A stretch of 64,000 nt of DNA from Rhizobium sp. 18065. Its GTDB lineage: Bacteria > Pseudomonadota > Alphaproteobacteria > Rhizobiales > Rhizobiaceae. Below are positions 62,774 through 64,000 of the stretch, in pieces (position 1 is the first letter of the stretch; each line of letters begins with the position of its first letter). The stretch is taken from positions 186,001-250,000 of the forward strand of contig NZ_CACSJP010000006.1 in the NCBI RefSeq assembly GCF_902706095.1. Reading direction: 5' to 3'. The translations under genes and the position numbers were made by a program. The notes below the pieces were generated by a model. That model was not told the origin of the DNA, did no database searches, and was given only the letters and a program-made list of their open reading frames with translations.

Positions 62774-62970
62774 TCCTCCCCCCAAGCGCGGGAGGACGGA
62801 AAATCGAAGGTTTAGGCGAGCGCAAGCCGCCTAAACTTCAGATTTTCCTGGAGAGGGGCACGGTTCCGCTGGCACCACCTCACCAAGGCCCCTCTCTTGC
62901 GAAATCTTAAGGTTTGGCCCTGATCGGGCCAATTCCTTGATTTCGCTTTCTTTCCCGCGCGGGGAGAGAA
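62774..62970. repeat. Multi-hairpin repeat, copy 5
   Basis: The most degenerate copy, 306 bp from copy 4; the right-end palindrome has decayed to TTTCCCGCGCGGGGAGA and the internal hairpins are still recognisable. Confidence 0.85.
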
Positions 62971-63013
62971 AGCCCCACGGGCTCTCACCGCGTCCGTCAA
63001 GGTGACGTTCTGA

Positions 63014-63048
63014 CGAAAAACGGCGTCCGGGCAAAACAGCCGGACGCC
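63014..63048 (-). terminator. Terminator after the OsmC gene
   Basis: Minus-strand perfect 9-bp stem GGCGTCCGG / CCGGACGCC with a 9-nt loop followed by GTTTTTC, 42 bp past the osmC stop. Confidence 0.85.
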
Positions 63049-63089
63049 GCATCAATGCAACGTGCCGGCAAGCGCCGGCCCGACAGTGC

Positions 63090-63521
63090 TCAGCCGAATG
63101 TCACGTTCAGCGTGATCGGCACCGCCTTCAGCGCCTTCGACACCGGGCAGCCGACCTTGGCCTTTTCGGCGATCGCGGTGAATGTCGCCTGATCGGTGCC
63201 CGGCACCTTACCATTCAAGGCAAGCGCGATGCCGGTGATCTCGAAGCCGTCGCCGACCTTGTCGAGCGACACGGTCGCCTTGGTCTCGAGGCTGTCCGCC
63301 TTAAGCCCCTCCTGTTCGAGCTGCAGCGACAGCGCCATGGTGAAGCAGGCAGCATGGGCAGCTCCGATCAGCTCTTCCGGATTGCTGCCCGCCACGCCCT
63401 CGAAACGGGTCCGGAAGCCGTAGGGCTGGTCCTTCAGCGCGCCGCTTTCGGTCGAAACCTTGCCGAGACCGTCCTTCAGGCCACCTGTCCAGTGGGCCGA
63501 ACCATATTTCTGAATGGCCAT
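63090..63521 (-). CDS. osmC: OsmC-type organic hydroperoxide reductase
   Basis: A 143-residue peroxiredoxin-like protein with both redox cysteines: AAHAACFTMALSLQLEQ and EKAKVGCPVSKALKAVP. It starts MAIQKYGSAHWTGGLKDGLG, typical of the OsmC subgroup (not Ohr). AAGGAG precedes the ATG at 63521; longer frames are rejected. It detoxifies organic and fatty-acid peroxides, probably in stationary phase or osmotic stress. Confidence 0.94.
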   Translation of the reverse strand: MAIQKYGSAHWTGGLKDGLGKVSTESGALKDQPYGFRTRFEGVAGSNPEELIGAAHAACFTMALSLQLEQEGLKADSLETKATVSLDKVGDGFEITGIALALNGKVPGTDQATFTAIAEKAKVGCPVSKALKAVPITLNVTFG

Positions 63522-64000
63522 GGGGTCTTCTCCTTCTGTGAGGGTGAGTGTTGGCTGTGGATGCATGATCAATGCCTGGCGCGACGATCTGTTCCGCCGA
63601 ACGGCCAGCGCTGTCGCGCCGCAACCCGGCGAACGGCCGCGCAACCAGCATAGGCTTGGCTTGGGCTGGCGTCCATCATCCCGCTTGCACGACACTACGG
63701 TTGCCCTGCCCCTCACCTCACCACCCCCAAAACCCACTCCCGCGGGGATGACTTTTCCAAATCTATCAACCTTTTCAACAAAAACACCTGCATTTCATCC
63801 CCCTCGTTTTCGCCCGTGCCATACTCCTCCCGTTCCGCTTTCGGATACACCGGGTGTTGCGAGCCCGGCGAAGCGGAACCGGCGCCGGAGGGCGCGGCTG
63901 TCGCAGGCCAGACCCTCCGGGCCGGATGCAACGGTCTCCCTCTGGTGGAGGGATGGTGGATGGCAAAGACCTCGGATGGTTTGAGCCAACCTCGATCCCA
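63522..64000. other. Right-hand end of the window, no supportable gene
   Basis: About 480 bp including the osmC upstream region. Overlapping short frames on both strands have no ribosome-binding sites or recognisable motifs, and 63760 onward is rich in simple GC/CT runs. A gene could begin to the right of the window. Confidence 0.5.

Noticed and set aside
61052..62970. CRISPR array
   Set aside because: Units are about 200 bp, spaced by 285 or 306 bp, with palindromic ends and no short direct repeats with unique spacers; no cas genes.
63522..64000. Small frames at the right end (for example 63713-63931)
   Set aside because: Low complexity, no ribosome-binding sites, no recognisable domain.

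Overview
The window looks like chromosomal DNA of an alphaproteobacterium of the Rhizobiaceae (Rhizobium/Agrobacterium/Sinorhizobium relatives). The base composition is GC-rich, the periplasmic regulator ExoR is recognisable, PopZ lies beside valS and pcm, the ribonucleotide reductase is the B12-dependent NrdJ type, and a FixK/FNR-type box lies upstream of a universal stress protein. No complete insertion sequence, integrase, prophage or CRISPR array was seen. Most of the window is core genome with short operons.

Layout. 1-6509 (minus strand): dgt, argS, a giant SPOR-domain cell-division-type protein and the start of nagZ. 6718-8670 (plus): erpA, xthA and an orphan acidic protein. 8699-16498 (minus): exoR, a FadL-type porin, valS, popZ and pcm. 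Then tRNA-Cys, two small hypothetical genes, tRNA-Asn, a photolyase and a YefM/YoeB toxin-antitoxin pair. 20827-24065 (plus): cysK, alaX and an sseA-GNAT fusion, a small sulfur and alanyl-tRNA quality-control group. 24116-32486: a DUF4344 secreted metallopeptidase-like protein, DUF1203, divergent ald/aldR, two paralogous PilZ proteins, the nucleotidase CpdB, and divergent LysR/azoR.

32541-37136 (minus) holds the most striking locus. An ammonium-transporter domain is fused to HAMP, PAS, GGDEF and EAL domains in one 1082-residue protein, and a second membrane-anchored diguanylate cyclase lies just downstream. With three single-domain PilZ proteins also in the window, c-di-GMP signalling is strongly represented. 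37239-42296: HlyU-like protein, alpha/beta hydrolase, ilvA, trkH and a secreted hypothetical protein. 42351-45190 (minus): an NMT1/THI5-like ABC importer with palindromic repeats inside the operon. 45441-46571: a MarR-GNAT fusion whose 3' end runs antisense into tRNA-Leu. 46651-50486: a PilZ protein, wrbA, a cinA-like gene, a universal stress protein and xanthine phosphoribosyltransferase. 50556-53689: SDR and phytanoyl-CoA dioxygenase-like genes with a divergent LacI regulator. 53732-60982: an NAD-binding protein, a chemoreceptor and nrdJ with candidate NrdR boxes.

60983-63521 ends the interpretable part. Five copies of a roughly 197-bp element made of successive hairpins (three copies at an exact 285-bp period, two at 306 bp) surround a DUF559 nuclease-like gene and a small DUF1508 gene, followed by an OsmC-type peroxidase. 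All functional calls are from sequence reading alone; no database search was run.
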